Part shown: piece after piece, positions 44,490 to 59,431 of the stretch
Layout: each line of letters begins with the position of its first letter
How positions within the stretch are numbered: position 1 is the first letter of the stretch
Assembly: GCF_000471905.2 (NCBI RefSeq)
Contig: NW_006499617.1
Location: forward strand, 3,617,309 to 3,681,308
DNA from: Amborella trichopoda
Taxonomy: Eukaryota > Streptophyta > Magnoliopsida > Amborellales > Amborellaceae
Length of the DNA stretch: 64,000 nt
Reading direction: 5' to 3'
Made by a program: the position numbers and the translations under genes
Notes under the pieces: generated by a model
Told to the model about the DNA's origin: nothing
The model's database searches: none
What the model saw: only the letters and a program-made list of their open reading frames with translations

Positions 44490-47400
44490 TTTTCGCCTAA
44501 GATCTACCCTATGATTTTTGCTGGAATTATTATACTTATTTTTAAGAGTTACAGAGAGTTACAGAAGATATTGAAAAATTACAGAGTTAGCCTTTATTAA
44601 TTTTTCTAAGATAGTAACATAATATAAAAACACGAAGATAATAATGAAAATAGGAAGCACAGAAATATCGAAGATAATCCACAAAGTATGAGTATACTCT
44701 TGGATTTTGAATGTAAATACAAATTTGAATTGCATCACTATTTATTACAGAACTGATTACAAAATGACTTACTGGTTACAGATACAAAGACTTGCAAACT
44801 TTCGCCATTCGTAAGGATAATAAGAAGGTAAATCAGAAAGATGACAATCACACATGTATAATAAACAAAGCCAGAAGGACGTTACCGACTTTGGCTGATG
44901 TACAAAAGGTTGAAGATAGAGGAAGCTTAATTGAGAAAGAAAGCTATCTGAGGAAAAGAAGAGAAGATAAACTATTGAGAACTATTTGAGAAGAACTGTG
45001 GTTGCTGCTGCTGCTGCTGGTTTTTCCTTGAAAACGCTCTGCCTTCTTTGCTGGAATGAAGAGGTATTTATAGAGGGCTGTGTCTCAAACGAGTGGCTGA
45101 AATCAGTAGCTTGCTGATGAAGGAAAGTATGGGATTGGTGGAAGGAAGTTGTGGTTGAAAATGGATAGCTTGCGGGAGAAGGATTCTTTGGATAAGATCA
45201 TGGTACAATGTCAGGTCGATGAAGGAGACGTGGCGAGCTCTGATATGCTGGTGGCTGACGACGTGATGGGGGAATCTTGCACAGTGGAGATTCGTGCGAT
45301 CGTCGGTAGGTAAGTCTCATTTGTGTGGGAGAAGAAGGAAAGAGGGCCGTTGATATGCGGTGATGTGACTCCAAACTAGTCACATCGGTGAGGAGCATCT
45401 TTGCTAAGGGGCAATGTCACTTCATTATTTGTCTTTTATGCAACGTGGATTTGTCTTTTATGGAAAAGGGAATCTTTTCTTGTGCTATGTCGTGTCACTA
45501 TTTTGTCTTATTGGAAAAGGGAATATTTTATCTTGCTTTATGCTGTAGCAGTCATATCAGTGCTGAAGAAGGGAATCGAACCGTTGGGTCGGGTCATTCA
45601 GTCTATAGGCCTCTGGCTGAAATCTTCCAATAGGGGATTTCCTGATTGGACTGTTTCTTCTGAAGTGGCTGGCCTAGTTGTATCGGGAGCAAAAACATGG
45701 AGTAGTGTTTTCTCTCTTTCGTCAAAAGTAGCATTGGGATGTGTTTGTTTCAGTTTTTTGAGGTAGGCTGAAAATGTAGGGAGACTGACTGTATTATTTG
45801 ACACTGGATTGAAGGTTTCAGGTTGTGGAGGCATTCTTTTCAAAGGTAGTGTGGCAGGATTGGTACTGAAAAAGTCCCACCATTTGACTTTCACGGTTTT
45901 GCCCAATTGGGGAATATACTCATAATTGTTAGTATTATTTTCAGAAATGGAGTATTCCCATTTGAGAATCCAAGGGATTTGATATATTGCCATGAAGTAA
46001 AGATTGTAATCATCTAGGTTGGTGCAAGTATTATGTTGAGCAAATTTTGTTTGTAGACTCTGAAAAGCATCAGGCAATATTTGGGTTTGAGCTCCCCATA
46101 TCAAAAACCAATGGCGAAACCAACTGGGGAATCTTTCTAAGACAGGAAGTTTGAATTGGATATACCAGGAATGAGTATTATTTGGATTTTCGTAGGCGAA
46201 TACTTTATGCCATGCTTCAATGTATTCAGAATATTTATAAGATTTACATGGAAATTTTGAATTTAGTAACCTTTTTCCCTGGAGGGGATTACATCCCCAA
46301 TCCTCGTAAGAAAGCAATTTTTTGATTTGGAATTTCGAATATGCGTATAATTTAGTTGTACCTTGGTAGAAGTGGACAATAGATACTGAACCAGTTTCCA
46401 TGAGAAAGGCTTCATACCATTCACGGGTTTTAATGCCATAAGATGGATTCATGTGATTTGCAAGGTAGTTGGGCATGAGCATCAGAAAGGGTTATCTCTG
46501 GTAAAAAGGCAGTGTCTATGTAAACTGATTTGGCAGAGGTTGAGGTTTGTTTATGTGGGTATGATGCCGGGGAAAACGCCGGACTTGGAGTAGATATTGG
46601 ACTCTCTGGAGGAGTCTGTATTAAATATTCTGGTACGTTCGAGGATCGAAGGGGTGACATGGGTGTCAGGTTAAGAGAGGAATGGGTGGGTATAAGAGGC
46701 CCATACCTATTACTTGGGACTAAATCCATTGGATGTTTTCCTTTAGGATCTAAAGATTGAGGATTCATATTGATATTTTTATTGGTATTCTTATTTGAGA
46801 GAAAGAGTTGCAAACCGTAGGAGGGAAAACCGTAAGATGAGATGGTCTCGTCCTTAGGTTGTTGTAGTATATGGTCCCCCCTGCAAAAATTTACGGGTTA
46901 AGAAGTCAGGCAGAGAATTAGAAGAACCGTGAAGATGTTCAATAGAAAAATCAAAAGCAGATAAAATAGCTTTCCATCGGGCAAATATTTGCTTTGACAC
47001 AAGATTTTAGACATCCTTTTGCAGAATGTCTTTGGCGGCCTTACAATCAGTGCGAATTAGAAAATGTTTATTTAGAACATCGGTTTGAAATTTACATACG
47101 CAATGAATAATAGCAAGTAATTCTTTTTTGACAGTAGAGTAATTCTTTTGGGTAGGATTCCATGCTTTTGAAGTAAAAAGTATTAATTGTTCTTTAGAAT
47201 CAATTGATTGTTTTAATATACCTCCTAATCCTATTTCAGAAGCATCGCATTCAATAATTTTAAAAGCTGTTGGATCAGATAAATTTAAACATGGAAGTTC
47301 TTTGGCTTTGAGTTTAAGTTTCTGTACAGCTAAAGTATGAATATTAGTCCAGGGTGGAGGATTTTTTTTTAACCGATCATATAAAGGTTTAGCATCTAAA

Positions 47401-47860
47401 GCTAGATTTTGGTAAAAATCACTTATATAGTTGAGACATCCCAAAAATTGTTGCAATTCAGTTTTATCTAAAATTTTGTCAGGAAATTTATCAGCAAAGA
47501 GAATTGATCTATCAAATGGAATGATTGTTCCTTGATTGATATTATGTCCTAGGAATCTTATTTTTGTTTGAAACAGATTTATATTTTTAGTAGAAACAAC
47601 TAACCCAGCTGTTTTTACTGTGTGAATAAAAGTATGAAGATGCTTAAAATGTTGTTCTATTGATTCAGAAAAGACTAAAACATCATCAATATAAACAATC
47701 ATAAATTTATAAAAGGGATTAAAGATATCATTCATTATTTTTTGAAATTCAGATGGAGCATTTTTAAGACCGAAAGGCATAACGTTCCATTCATATTGTC
47801 CGAAGGGAACATTAAAAGCGGTTTTATATTTATCTTCCTCTTTTATTTGGATTTGCCAAT
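44490..47860 (-). mobile_element. EPRV block 5: RT, RNase H, ORF2 and non-coding region
   Basis: Minus strand. RT part (47860 to about 47500, with YIDDVLVFSES), RNase H (to about 46870), ORF2 (about 46770-45598), then the non-coding region (45597-44490) with the inverted repeat at 45362-45386 and TATA at 45065-45072. At 47860 it meets coat-protein sequence on the opposite strand. Fossil, broken. Confidence 0.88.
45065..45072 (-). promoter_or_regulatory. EPRV promoter TATA box
   Basis: TATAAATA on the minus strand in the same context (CCCTCTATAAATACC) as the other copies. About 110-180 bases upstream of it, in viral orientation, lie ACGT-type and inverted-repeat motifs. Confidence 0.65.
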
Positions 47861-50800
47861 ATACCGTATTCAACACAACAGAAGGGAATACTATCAAATC
47901 TATACATCCTCTTGAACAAAGCTTGAAAATCCAAGGAGTTGCTACTACAGTACCAACTGCAAAAACTCCAGAACAAACTGTAGGATCATCATCTCCCGCA
48001 ACCCAAATGGTTGTATATGAAACAGTAGCCACACCTTATAAACTTAATAATGCCAATATAGCTCGAATAGAATTACTACCACACATAATTGAACAAAATA
48101 ATTATACAAATCTTTGTCTTCATACGCTTGGACAACAAACAAATAGACAAGAAAACTTATTACAACCTCCTACTTACAAGGAGAAAAAACAATTATTTTT
48201 TAAACCACCTCCTGACTTGAATAAGGATAAATTTCATATTGGAGACGATAATACAACACTTATGGGACAACTAATTTCTAAATTATCTAAATTAGAAATA
48301 AAAGATCCCAAACCAACAATAGTTCTCCCCGTTCTCCCAGATAGTGATAAAGGAAAAGCAAAAATCCCTGAACACGATAATATGACTTTACAAGAAGAGA
48401 TACTTTTCCAAACCAATGAAGTTGTAGAACCACCTATTGCCAATACAATACAAAATATGCAAGAAGCATTTTCTGAAATACAACTTACCCCTGATAGTAT
48501 AAATCGTATCAATTATAGTAAAACCTGGCAACCAATAAATGCCCGACCATATTATAAAAGACCAACCCCAGTCGATATCCAATTAGAAGAAGACCTAACA
48601 AGTCATACTTCTACATATACAGGTCGAACAATTATAGATTGGAATATAGATGGAATTTCTGATCACAGAATACTTGATACAATGAAACATATGACTATGT
48701 ATGCCTCGGCATGTAAAATGGCTGGTAGTCATGATCAGGAAATAGCAAAAGCCATAGTTTCAGGATTCACCGGATGGCTTAGAGGATGGTGGGATTCATA
48801 TCTTAATGAACAAACAAAACAACAAATATTAACTAATACTCGACAGTGGACAGCAAAAAATGAACACAACCAGGATATGGTATATTCTAAAAGTGATGCT
48901 GTCAATTCCTTAATTTATACTATTGCTCTTCATTTTATAGGAAATACTTCCATACTTGCAGCAAGAACTGCTGATCTTTTAGCTAACCTACGATGTCCTA
49001 CACTATCACACTATAAATGGTATAAAGACGTCTTTTTCTCCCGGCTACTTATACGGGAAGATAGTCATCTTGATCATTGGAAAGAAAAGTTCGTAGCAGG
49101 ACTACCTTACCTATTTGCTGAAAAGGTCAAAGAACGTCTCAAAAATAAGAATAATGGTGTAATAAATTATTCCCAATATACGCTAGGAGAATTATCCTCA
49201 GAAATCTGTGCCGAAGGCCTAGCCCTATGTACAGATCTGAAACTCAAAAAACAACTTGATAAACAGAATCTAAGTGGCAAAAAAGAATTAGGAGATTTTT
49301 GCCAACAGTTTGGCTATCATATGGACTAAGGTCATATAGATAAAACAAAACCGCATAAAAGCCATAAAGTATATAAGAAGAAAAAACATCGAAATAAACC
49401 AGATAAAACGTATAAGTCTTTTCCAACCAAGCAGAAAAAATATAAGAAATTTACAAAACGTTTTGCTTCTAAATCATCTCAAAATAAAAAGAAATTACCT
49501 GTTTGTTATAAATGTGGCAAAGTAGGCCATTATAAAAGTCAATGCAAAGTTAAACAAAAATTAGACTCTATTACATTAGACGAATCCATCAGAAATAAAA
49601 TTTATGATATTATTCAATTATATGATTTATCCGATAGTTCAGAATCAGACACTACTCCTTCCAGTAGTGATACTTCTTTTATAGGAACAATACATAATGA
49701 CGAATTCTATTGGTCAGATAATAGTTCAGATACAGAAGATGAAATATGTAGATGCCCTATTACATCCTCTGATATTCATACATTAACAAAAGAAGATAAT
49801 CTCATCTTAGACTTAATAGAAAAAATATCTGACCCTAATGAGAAAAGAGAAATAATTACCCAATTTATCAATTTAACTAAAACAAAAACAAAACATACAC
49901 CATTAGTTAAACCTTCCGATAATTATAATTTTTCTGATATCATGAAAAGAATCAGTCAGCATGAAGCCACCCAAAAGGAACCTACTATTGCTGACCTCAA
50001 AGCCGAAGTAAATACAGTAAAAATAGAATTAGCCCAATTAAAAACAAGGATTCAAATCCTCAAACTTCATGATAATACCTCCGAACTACATTCTGAAGAA
50101 GACATAGTAGAATTTAATCATTTACTCAAATCATATCATCCCAATGATTATTTAGATCAAATGGATCATGGAGAATCATCAAATAGACATTCAGTAAATG
50201 TTTTAAATAGAGTAATAACAAAAAAATGGTTTGTATTAATAACCATAGTAATAAATGATGAATATGAATTTCAATCCTTAGCATTGGTAGATTCAGGTGC
50301 TGATCTGAATTGCTTTAATGAGGGGTTAGTCCCTACAAAATATTTTGATAAAACCACTCAAATCCTCAATACGGCTGATGGTAGTAGACTCTTTATCAAA
50401 TACAAATTATCCAATGCTAAAATCTGTACTGAAGGACATTATTTTCCAACTCCATTCATAATGGTCAAAGGACTCAGTCAAGCTGTGATCCTTGACGTCC
50501 CTTTCCTTACTATACTATACCCAGTTACAGTTTCTCATACAGGCATTGAAACAAATACTCATGGTACTCCTATTAGATTTGAATATCTAGATAAACCAAA
50601 AATTAAAGAAATTAATACTGTTAAACAGAATATGAAATACAAAGAAAATTTCTTAGGATCTTTACAACTTGAAATCAAACATAAACTTATCAGCGAAAAA
50701 CTCCAAACTCATGAAATAATACAAAAAATACAACAACTCAAATATTTTATTGAAAAAGAAATATGCAATGAATTACCCAATGCATTTTGGCATAGAAAAC

Positions 50801-51086
50801 AACATATTGTTGGATTACCATATAAACCTAGTTTTAGTGAAACAAAGATACCAACAAAAGCTAGACCAATTCAGATGAATACTGAATTAATACAAACATG
50901 CCAACTAGAAATAAACGACTTACTCCAAAAGAAATTAATACGTCCCAGTTCATCTCCTTGGAGTTGTTCTGCTTTTTATGTGAATAAAAATGCTGAGCAG
51001 GAACGAGGAGTTCCCCGACTAGTCATTAATTATAAACCTCTTAATAAAGTCTTAAAATGGATTCGATATCCCATTCCAAATAAAAG
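47861..51086 (+). mobile_element. EPRV block 6: coat protein, zinc knuckle, protease and RT part
   Basis: Plus strand. The coat-protein region is open across 47923-49329, the CCHC knuckle lies at 49504-49545, an acidic Ser/Asp-rich linker follows (SDSSESDT), then protease (about 50275-50320) and RT up to 51086. There it joins the C-terminal half of ORF2. Fossil, broken. Confidence 0.88.
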
Positions 51087-52021
51087 CAATATATCAATTC
51101 CCTTGGATTCTCAAATAGGAATACTCCATTTCTGAAAATAATACTAACAATTATGAGTATATTCCCCAATTGGGCAAAACCGTGAAAGTCAAATGGTGGG
51201 ACATTTTCAGTACCAATCCTGCCACACTACCTTTGAAAAGAATGCCTCCACAACCTGAAACCTTCAATTCAGTGTCAAATAATACAGTCAGTCTCCCTAC
51301 ATTTTCAGGCTACCTCAAAAAACTGAAACAAACACATCCCAATGCTACTTTTGACGAAATAAAGCAAACACTACTCCATGTTTTTGCTCCCGATACAACT
51401 AGGCCAGCCACTTCAGAAGAAACAGTCCAATCATGAAATCCTCTATTGGAAGATTTCAGCCAGAGGCCTACAGACTGAATGACCCGACCCAACGGTTCGA
51501 TTCCCTTCTTTAGCACTGATATGACTGCTACAGCATAAAGCAAGATAAAATATTCCCTTTTCCAATAAGACAAAATAGTGACACGACATAGCACAAGAAA
51601 AAATTCCCTTTTCCATAAAAGACAAATCCATGTTGCATAACGGACAAATAATGAAGTGACATTGCCCCTTAGCAAAGATGCTCCTCACCGATGTGACTAA
51701 TTTGGAGTCACATCAGCGCATATCAACGGCCTTCTTTCCTTCTTCTCCCACACAAATGAGACTTACCTACCGACTATCGCACGAATCTCCACTGTGCAAG
51801 ATTCCCCCATCACGTCGTCAGCCACCAGCATATCAGAGCTCGCCACGTCTCCTTCATCGACCTGACATTGTACCATGATCTTATCCAAAGAATCCTTCTC
51901 CCGCAAGCTATCCATTTTCAACCACAACTTCCTTCCACCAATCCCACACTTTCCTTCATCAGCAAGCTACTGATTTCAGCCACTCGTTTGAGACACAACC
52001 CTCTATATAAAAAATATGAAA
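51087..52021 (+). mobile_element. EPRV block 7: end of ORF2 and a short non-coding region
   Basis: Plus strand. ORF2 sequence (51087-51476) is followed by a non-coding region that keeps the inverted repeat (51690-51714) and the TATA area (about 52004-52010) but is much shorter than in other copies before the next primer site at 52022. Confidence 0.85.
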
Positions 52022-52963
52022 TGGTATCAGAGTCAACCCTGGTTAGAGATCTCATAGTGTTACCAGTTCTGCTATCTTAAGAAACTTAATAAATTAATCC
52101 ATTAGAGAAAATTGGTCCGAGAGTTAAGGCACGAGACGAAAAAGTCTTATGCAAAGTACCGCCAAGGCCGAGGAAGAGCAGCTTAGGGAAAACGCTGGAC
52201 TTTTGGTCGTCTTGAGTTGTCATTATCCGCAACCTACTAATGGAGAAGTTTATTAAGAATCTGACAGATACCACAACTAGTAAAACTAATAGAACTCTAA
52301 GAATTAAGAACAAAGAAGAAATCATTATTAATGATATTGAAAATCAAATACAGAATTGGAACATACCCAAGGTTCCAATATCAGATATTTACAAAAAAGG
52401 TACATTCGACCTCAAAATCGGATATGCCATAAAAACAGTAGAAGAAACTCTCTCTGTCACTAGTAACCAAGAGGATTTCCAATTATTATCTCAAAAGATA
52501 CTACAAGTCCATAAAAATAGAAATTATTAATATTTACATATAGGATTAATACAAATAGCTGTCAAACCTCTAACACGTTTAGGATTAAATAATTCTATCT
52601 TAGTTTGTCTACGAGATACTAGGCATAATAGATTTTCAGATTCGTTATTAGGAATGGTCGAATCCAGTTTATTTAGTGGACCAATATATTTCAACTGTTT
52701 TCCAAATTATTCTGTATCACTAACAGATCCAAATATTTTAAATGTTTTATCTTTAAATCTTAAAACACAAGGATTCGATATGATGACAGGTTCTCAAAAT
52801 ATAGCTATTGTTTATAGAATATATTACAAAGTAATGACTACATTATGTCCAAATGTACTTCAAATAGATACTAGAGGACAAACAATATTTTTTCAAACTA
52901 ATATGGAAAAATCAAATACAATTATACCAAAAACAATATCATGGTCAGATATTGTTCTACCTG
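52022..52963 (+). mobile_element. EPRV block 8: primer site, leader and movement protein part
   Basis: Plus strand. Primer site 52022-52033 (one base off consensus), leader, movement-protein start at 52240. It ends at 52963 in the same junction with ORF2 as at 35126/35127, but in inverted orientation. Fossil, broken. Confidence 0.88.
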
Positions 52964-55900
52964 CTTCAATGTATTCAGAATATTTATAAGATTTATATGG
53001 AAATTCTGGATTTAGTAACCTTTTTCCCTGGAGGGGATTACATCCCCAATCCTCGTAAGAAAGCAATTTTTTGATTTGGAATTTCGAATATGCGTATAAT
53101 TTAGTAGTACCTTGGTAGAAGTGGACAATAGATACTGAACCAGTTTCCATGAGAATGGCTTCATACCATTCACGGGTTTTAATGCCATAAGATGGATTCA
53201 TGTGATTTGCAAGGTAGAGGGGAGCTATTTTATATGGGTCGAGTTGGGCATGAGCATCAGAAATGGTTATCTCTGGTAAAAAGGCAGTGTCTATGTAAAC
53301 TGATTTGGCAGAGGTTGAGGTTTGTTTATGTGGGTATGATGCCGGGGAAAACGCCGGACTTGGAGTAGAAATGGGACTCTGTGGAGGAGTCTGTATTAAA
53401 TATTCTGGTACGTTCGAGGATCGAAGGGGTGACATGGGTGTCAGGTTAAGAGAGGAATGGGTGGGCATAAGAGGCTCATACCTATTACTTGGGACTAAAT
53501 CCATTGGATGTTTTCCTTTGGGATCTGAAGATTGAGGATTCATATTGATATTTGTATTGGTATTCTTATTTGAGAGAAAGAGTTACAAACCGTAGGAGGG
53601 AAAACCGTAAGATGAGATGGTCTCGTCCTTAGGTTGTTGTAGTATATGGTCGCCCCTGCAAAAATTCACGGGCTAAGAAGTCAGGCAGAGAATTAGAAGA
53701 ACCGTGAAGATGTTCAATAGAAAAATCAAAAGCAGATAAAATAGCTTGCCATCGGGTAAATATTTGCTTTGACACAAGATTTTGGACATCCTTTTGCAGA
53801 ATATCTATGGCGGCCTTACAATCCGTGCGAATTAGAAAATGTTGATTTAGAATATCGGTTTGAAATTTGCATACGCAATGAATAATAGCAAGTAATTCTT
53901 TTTTGACAGTAGAGTAATTCTTTTGGGTAGGATTCCATGCTTTAGAAGTAAAACGTATTAATTGTTCTTTAGAATCAATTGATTGTTTTAATATGCCTCC
54001 TAATCCTATTTCAGAAGCATCGCATTCAATAATTTTAAAAGCTGTTGGATCAGATAAATTTAAACATGGAAGTTCTTTGGCTTTGAGTTTAAGTTTCTGT
54101 ACAGCTAAAGTATGAATATTAGTCCAGGGTGGAGGATTTTTTTTTAACCGATCATATAGAGGTTTAGCATCTAAAGCTAGATTTTGGTAAAAATCACTTA
54201 TATAATTGAGACATCCCAAAAATCGTTGCAATTGAGTTTTATCTAAAATTTTGTAAGGAAATTTATCAGCAAAGAGAATTGATCTATCAATTGGAGTGAT
54301 TTTTCCTTGATTGATATTATGTCCTAGGAATCTTATTTTTGTTTGAAACAGATTTATTTTTTTAGTAGAAACAACTAACCCAGCTGTTTTTACTGTGTGA
54401 ATAAAAGTACGAAGATGCTTAAAATGTTGTTCTATTGATTCAGAAAAGACTAAAACATCATCAATATAAACAATCATAAATTTATAAAAGGGATTAAAGA
54501 TATCATTCATTATTTTTTGAAATTCAGATGGAGCATTTTTAAGACCGAAAGGCATAACGTTCCATTCATATTGTCCGAAGGGAACATTAAAAGCGGTTTT
54601 ATATTTATCTTCCTCTTTTATTTGGATTTGCTAAAAATCGGATTTTAAATCGAATTTAGAGAAGATTACAGCATGTAATAGTCTATCAAGTAAGTCCTTT
54701 TTATTTGGAATGGGATATCGAATCCATTTTAAGACTTTATTAAGAGGTTTATAATTAATGACTAGTCGGGGAACTCCTCGTTCCTGCTCAGCATTTTTAT
54801 TCACATAAAAAGCAGAACAACTCCAAGGAGATGAACTGGGACGTATTAATTTCTTTTGGAGTAAATCGTTTATTTCTAGTTGGCATGTTTGTAATAATTC
54901 TGTATTCATCTGAATTGGTCTAGCTTTTGTTGGTATCTTTGTTTCACTAAAACTAGGTTCATATGGTAATCCAACAATATGTTGTTTTTTATGCCAAAAT
55001 GCATTGGGTAATTCATTGCATATTTCTTTTTCAATAAAATATTTGAGTTGTTGTATTTTTTGTATTATTTCATGAGTTTGGAGTTTTTCGCTGATAAGTT
55101 TATGTTTGATTTCAAGTTGTAAAGATCCTAAGAAATTTTCTTTGTATTTCATATTCTGTTTAACAATATTAATTTCTTTAATTTTTGGTTTATCTAGAAA
55201 TTCAAATCTAATAGGAGTACCATGAGTATTTGTTTCAATGCCTGCATGAGAAACTGTAACTGGGTATAGTAAAGTAGGGAAAGGGACGCCAAGGATCACA
55301 GCTTGACTGAGTCCTTTGACCATTATGAATGGAGTTGGAAAACAATGTCCTTCAGTACAGATTTTAGCATTTGATAATTTGTATTTGATAAAGAGTCTAC
55401 TACCATCAGCCGTATTGAGGATTTGAGTGGTTTTATCAAAATATTTTGTAGGGACTAACCCCTCATTAAGGCAATTCAGATCAGCACCTGAATCTACCAA
55501 TGCTAAGGATTGAAATTCATATTCATCATTTATTACTATGGTTATTAATACAAACCATTTTTGTGTTATTACTCTATTTAAAACATTTACTGAATGTCTA
55601 TTTGATGATTCTCCATGATCCATTTGATCTAAATAATCATTAGGATGATATGATTTGAGTAAATGATTAAATTCTACTATGTCTTCTTCAGTATGTAGTT
55701 CAGAGGTATTATCATGAAGTTCGAGGATTTGAATCCTTGTTTTTAATTGGGCTAATTCTATTTTTACTGTATTTACTTCGGCTTTGAGGTCAGCAATAGT
55801 AGGTTCCTTTTGGGTGGCTTCATGCTGACTGATTCCTTTCATGATATCAGAAAAATTATAATTATTGGGAGGTTTAACTAATGGTGTATGTTTTGTTTTT

Positions 55901-58900
55901 GTTTTAGTTAAATTGATAAATTGGGTAATTATTTCTCTTTTCTCATTAGGGTCAGATATTTTTTCTATTAAGTCTAAGATGAGATTATCTTCTTTTGTTA
56001 ATGTATGAATATCAGAGGCTGTAATAGGGCATCTACATATTTCATCTTCTGTATCTGAACTATTATCTGACCAATAGAATTCGTCATTATGTATTGTTCC
56101 TATAAAAGAAGTAACACTACTGGAAGGAGTAGTGTCTGACTCTGAACTATCGGATGAATCATATAATTGAATAATATCATAAATTTTATTTCTGATGGAT
56201 TCGTCTAATGTAATAGAGTCTAATTTTTGTTTAACTTAGCATTGACTTTTATAATGGCCTACTTTGCCACATTTATAACAAACAGGTAATTTCTTTTTAT
56301 TTTGAGATGATTTAGAAGCAAAACGTTTTGTAAATTTCTTATATTTTTTCTACTTGGTTGGAAAAGACTTATACGTTTTATCTGGTTTATTTCGATGTTT
56401 TTTCTTCTTATATACTTTATGGCTTTTATGCGGTTTTGTTTTATCTATATGACCTTGGTCCATATGATAGCCAAACTGTTGGCCAAAATCTCCTATATCT
56501 TTTTTGCCACTTAGATTCTGTTTATCAAGTTGTTTTTTGAGTTTCAGATCTGTACATAGGGCTAGGCCTTCGGCACAGATTTCTGAGGATAATTCTCCTA
56601 GCGTATATTGGGAATAATTTATTACACCACTATTCTTATTTTTGAGACGTTCTTTGACCTTTTCAGCAAATAGGTAAGGTAGTCCTGCTACGAACTTTTC
56701 TTTCCAATGATCAAGATGACTATCTTCCCGTATAAGTAGCCGGGAGAAAAAGATGTCTTTATACCATTTATAGTGTGATAGTGTAGGACATCGTAGGTTA
56801 TATAAAAGATCAGCAGTTCTTGCTGCAAGTATGGAAGTATTTCCTATAAAATGAAGAGCAATAGTATAAATTAAGGAATTGACAGCATCACTTTCAGGAT
56901 ATACCATATCCTGGTTGTGTTCATTTTTTGTTGTCCACTGTCGAGTATTAGTTAATATTTGTTGTTTTGTTTGTTCATTAAGATATGAATCCCACCATCC
57001 TCTAAGCCATCCGGTGAATCCTGAAACTTTGGCTTTTGCTATTTTCTGATCATGACTACCAGCCATTTTACATGCCGAGGCATACATAGTCATATGTTTC
57101 ATTGTATCAAGTATTCTGTGATCAGAAATTCCATCTATATTCCAATCTATAATTTTTCGACCTGTATATGTAGAAGTATGACTTGTTAGGTCTTCTTCTA
57201 ATTGAATATCAACTGGGGTTGGTCTTTTATAATATGGTCGGGCATTTATTGGTTGCCAGGTTTTACTATAATTGATACGATTTATACTATCAGGAGTAAG
57301 TTGTATTTCAGAAAATGCTTCTTGCATATTTTGTATTGTATTGGCAATAGGTGGTTCTACAACTTCATTGGTTTGGAAAAGTATCTCTTCTTGTAAAGTC
57401 ATATTATCGTGTTCAGGGATTTTTGCTTTTCCTTTATCACTATCTGGGAGAACTGGGAGAACTATTGTTGGTTTGGGATCTTTTATTTCTAATTTAGATA
57501 ATTTAGAAATTAGTTGTCCCATAAGTGTTGTATTATCGTCTCCAATATGAAATTTATCCTTATTCAAGTCAGGAGGTGGTTTAAAAAATAATTGTTTTTT
57601 CTCCTTGTAAGTAGGAGGTTGTAATAAGCTTTCTAGTCTATTTGTTTGTTGTCCAAGCGTATGAAGACAAAGATTTGTATAATTATTTTGTTCAATTATG
57701 TGTGGTAGTAATTCTATTCGAGCTATATTGGCATTATTAAGTTTATAAGATGTGGCTACTGTTTCATATACAACCATTTGGGTTGCTGGAGATGATGATC
57801 CTACAGTTTGTTCTGGAGTTTTTGCAGTTGGTACTGTAGTAGCACCTCCTTGGATTTTCAAGCTTTGTTCAGGAGGATGTATAGATTTGATAGTATTCCC
57901 TTCTGTTGTGTTGAATACGGTATATTGGGTTTCTACTGTATTTATTTCAAAGTCAGGAATAGGAATATTGTGCTGGCTTAAGGTGTCCCTTAACCAGTCA
58001 AAAAAGCATTTCCCTTTATTTCCCTTTTGTCTCTATTTATTAAATTGAGAGTGGAATAATTCTACTAGCCTTGGTTTAAATTCTTAGACATACCATTCTC
58101 TAATATTTTTATTTTCTGGAGATAAAAAATCTTTGATAATATCATCTCGGGTGATTGTTTCTTCAAGCTGTAATACTTGAATGAATTCTGCCTCAGCGGG
58201 TTCTTTTTCAGCTTTTCTATATTGGGGTATAATGATATTATCAGGTGTTCGCAGAAGTCCATCAATCTGTGGTTTTGGTGTTGATGATGGAATACTTATT
58301 ATAGGAGGAATTCTAGTATAAGTAGTAATGGATTTTCTTAGGGGTTCTGGATTTCGAAAAGAATGGTTATTTGAAGTTTCTGAGATAGATGTATTATTCA
58401 TAATGGATGCATTATCCATAATTCTATTGTTTGTAGTAAATTGTATTTCAATATTTCCGTCTGTATATTCAATAATCTTGTCTGGAATATTTTGAATAGG
58501 ATTTTGTGATGGTTGGTTTTCATTATGGATAGCCCATGTTTGGGGTAGAACAATATCTGACCATGATATTGTTTTTGGTATAATTGTATTTGATTTTTCC
58601 ATATTAGTTTGAAAAAATATTGTTTGTCCTCTAGTATCCATTTGAAGTACATTTGGACATAATGTAGTCATTACTTTGTAATATATTCTATAAACAATAG
58701 CTATATTTTGAGAACCTGTCATCATATCGAATCCTTGTGTTTTAAGATTTAAAGATAAAACATTTAAAATATTTGGATCTGTTAGTGATACAGAATAATT
58801 TGGAAAACAGTTGAAATATATTGGTCCACTATATAAACTGGATTCAACCATTCCTAAGAACGAATCTGAAAATCTATTATGCCTAGTTTCTCGTAGACAA

Positions 58901-59210
58901 ACTAAGATAGAATTATTTAATCCTAAACGTGTTAGAGGTTTGACAGCTATTTGTATTAATCCTATATGTAAATATTTATAATTTTTATTTTTATGGACTT
59001 GTAGTATCTTTTGAGATAATAATTGGAAATCCCCTTGGTTACTAGTGACAGAGAGAGTTTTTTCTACTAATTTTATGGCATATCCGATTTTGAGGTCGAA
59101 TGTACCTTTTTTGTAAATATCTGATATTGGAACTTTGGGTATGTTCCAATTCTGTATTTGATTTTCAATATCATTAATAATGATTTCTTCTTTGTTCTTA
59201 ATTCTTAGAG
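52964..59210 (-). mobile_element. EPRV block 9: movement protein to ORF2 part, about 6.2 kb
   Basis: Minus strand, contiguous. Movement protein (59210 to about 58500), linker, coat protein (57861-56350) with knuckle near 56240-56282, protease and RT (55842 to about 54310, YIDDV near 54466), RNase H (to 53629), and the N-terminal half of ORF2 (53543-52964). Second-longest ordered stretch in the cluster. Fossil with a handful of breaks. Confidence 0.9.
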
Positions 59211-59431
59211 ATCTCATAATGTTACCAGTTCTGCTATCTTAAGAAACTTAATAAATTAATCCATTAGAGAAAGTTGGTCCGAGAGTTAAGGCACGTGACG
59301 AAAAAGTCTTATGCAAAGTACCGCCAAGGCCGAGGAAGAGCCGCTTAGGGAAAACGCTGGACTTTTGGTCGTCCTGAGTTGTCATTATCCGCAACCTACT
59401 AATGGAAAAGTTTATTAAGAATCTGACAGAT
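59211..59431 (+). mobile_element. EPRV block 10: leader and first codons of movement protein
   Basis: Plus strand. The viral leader (59211-59401) and about the first ten codons of the movement protein are joined directly to the start of ORF2 sequence. The left edge meets antisense movement protein at a shared TTAGAG. Confidence 0.85.

Noticed and set aside
47007-48032. A 341-codon minus-strand frame
   Set aside because: It crosses a block junction and begins in the antisense of coat-protein sequence, so it is a chance fusion and not a gene.
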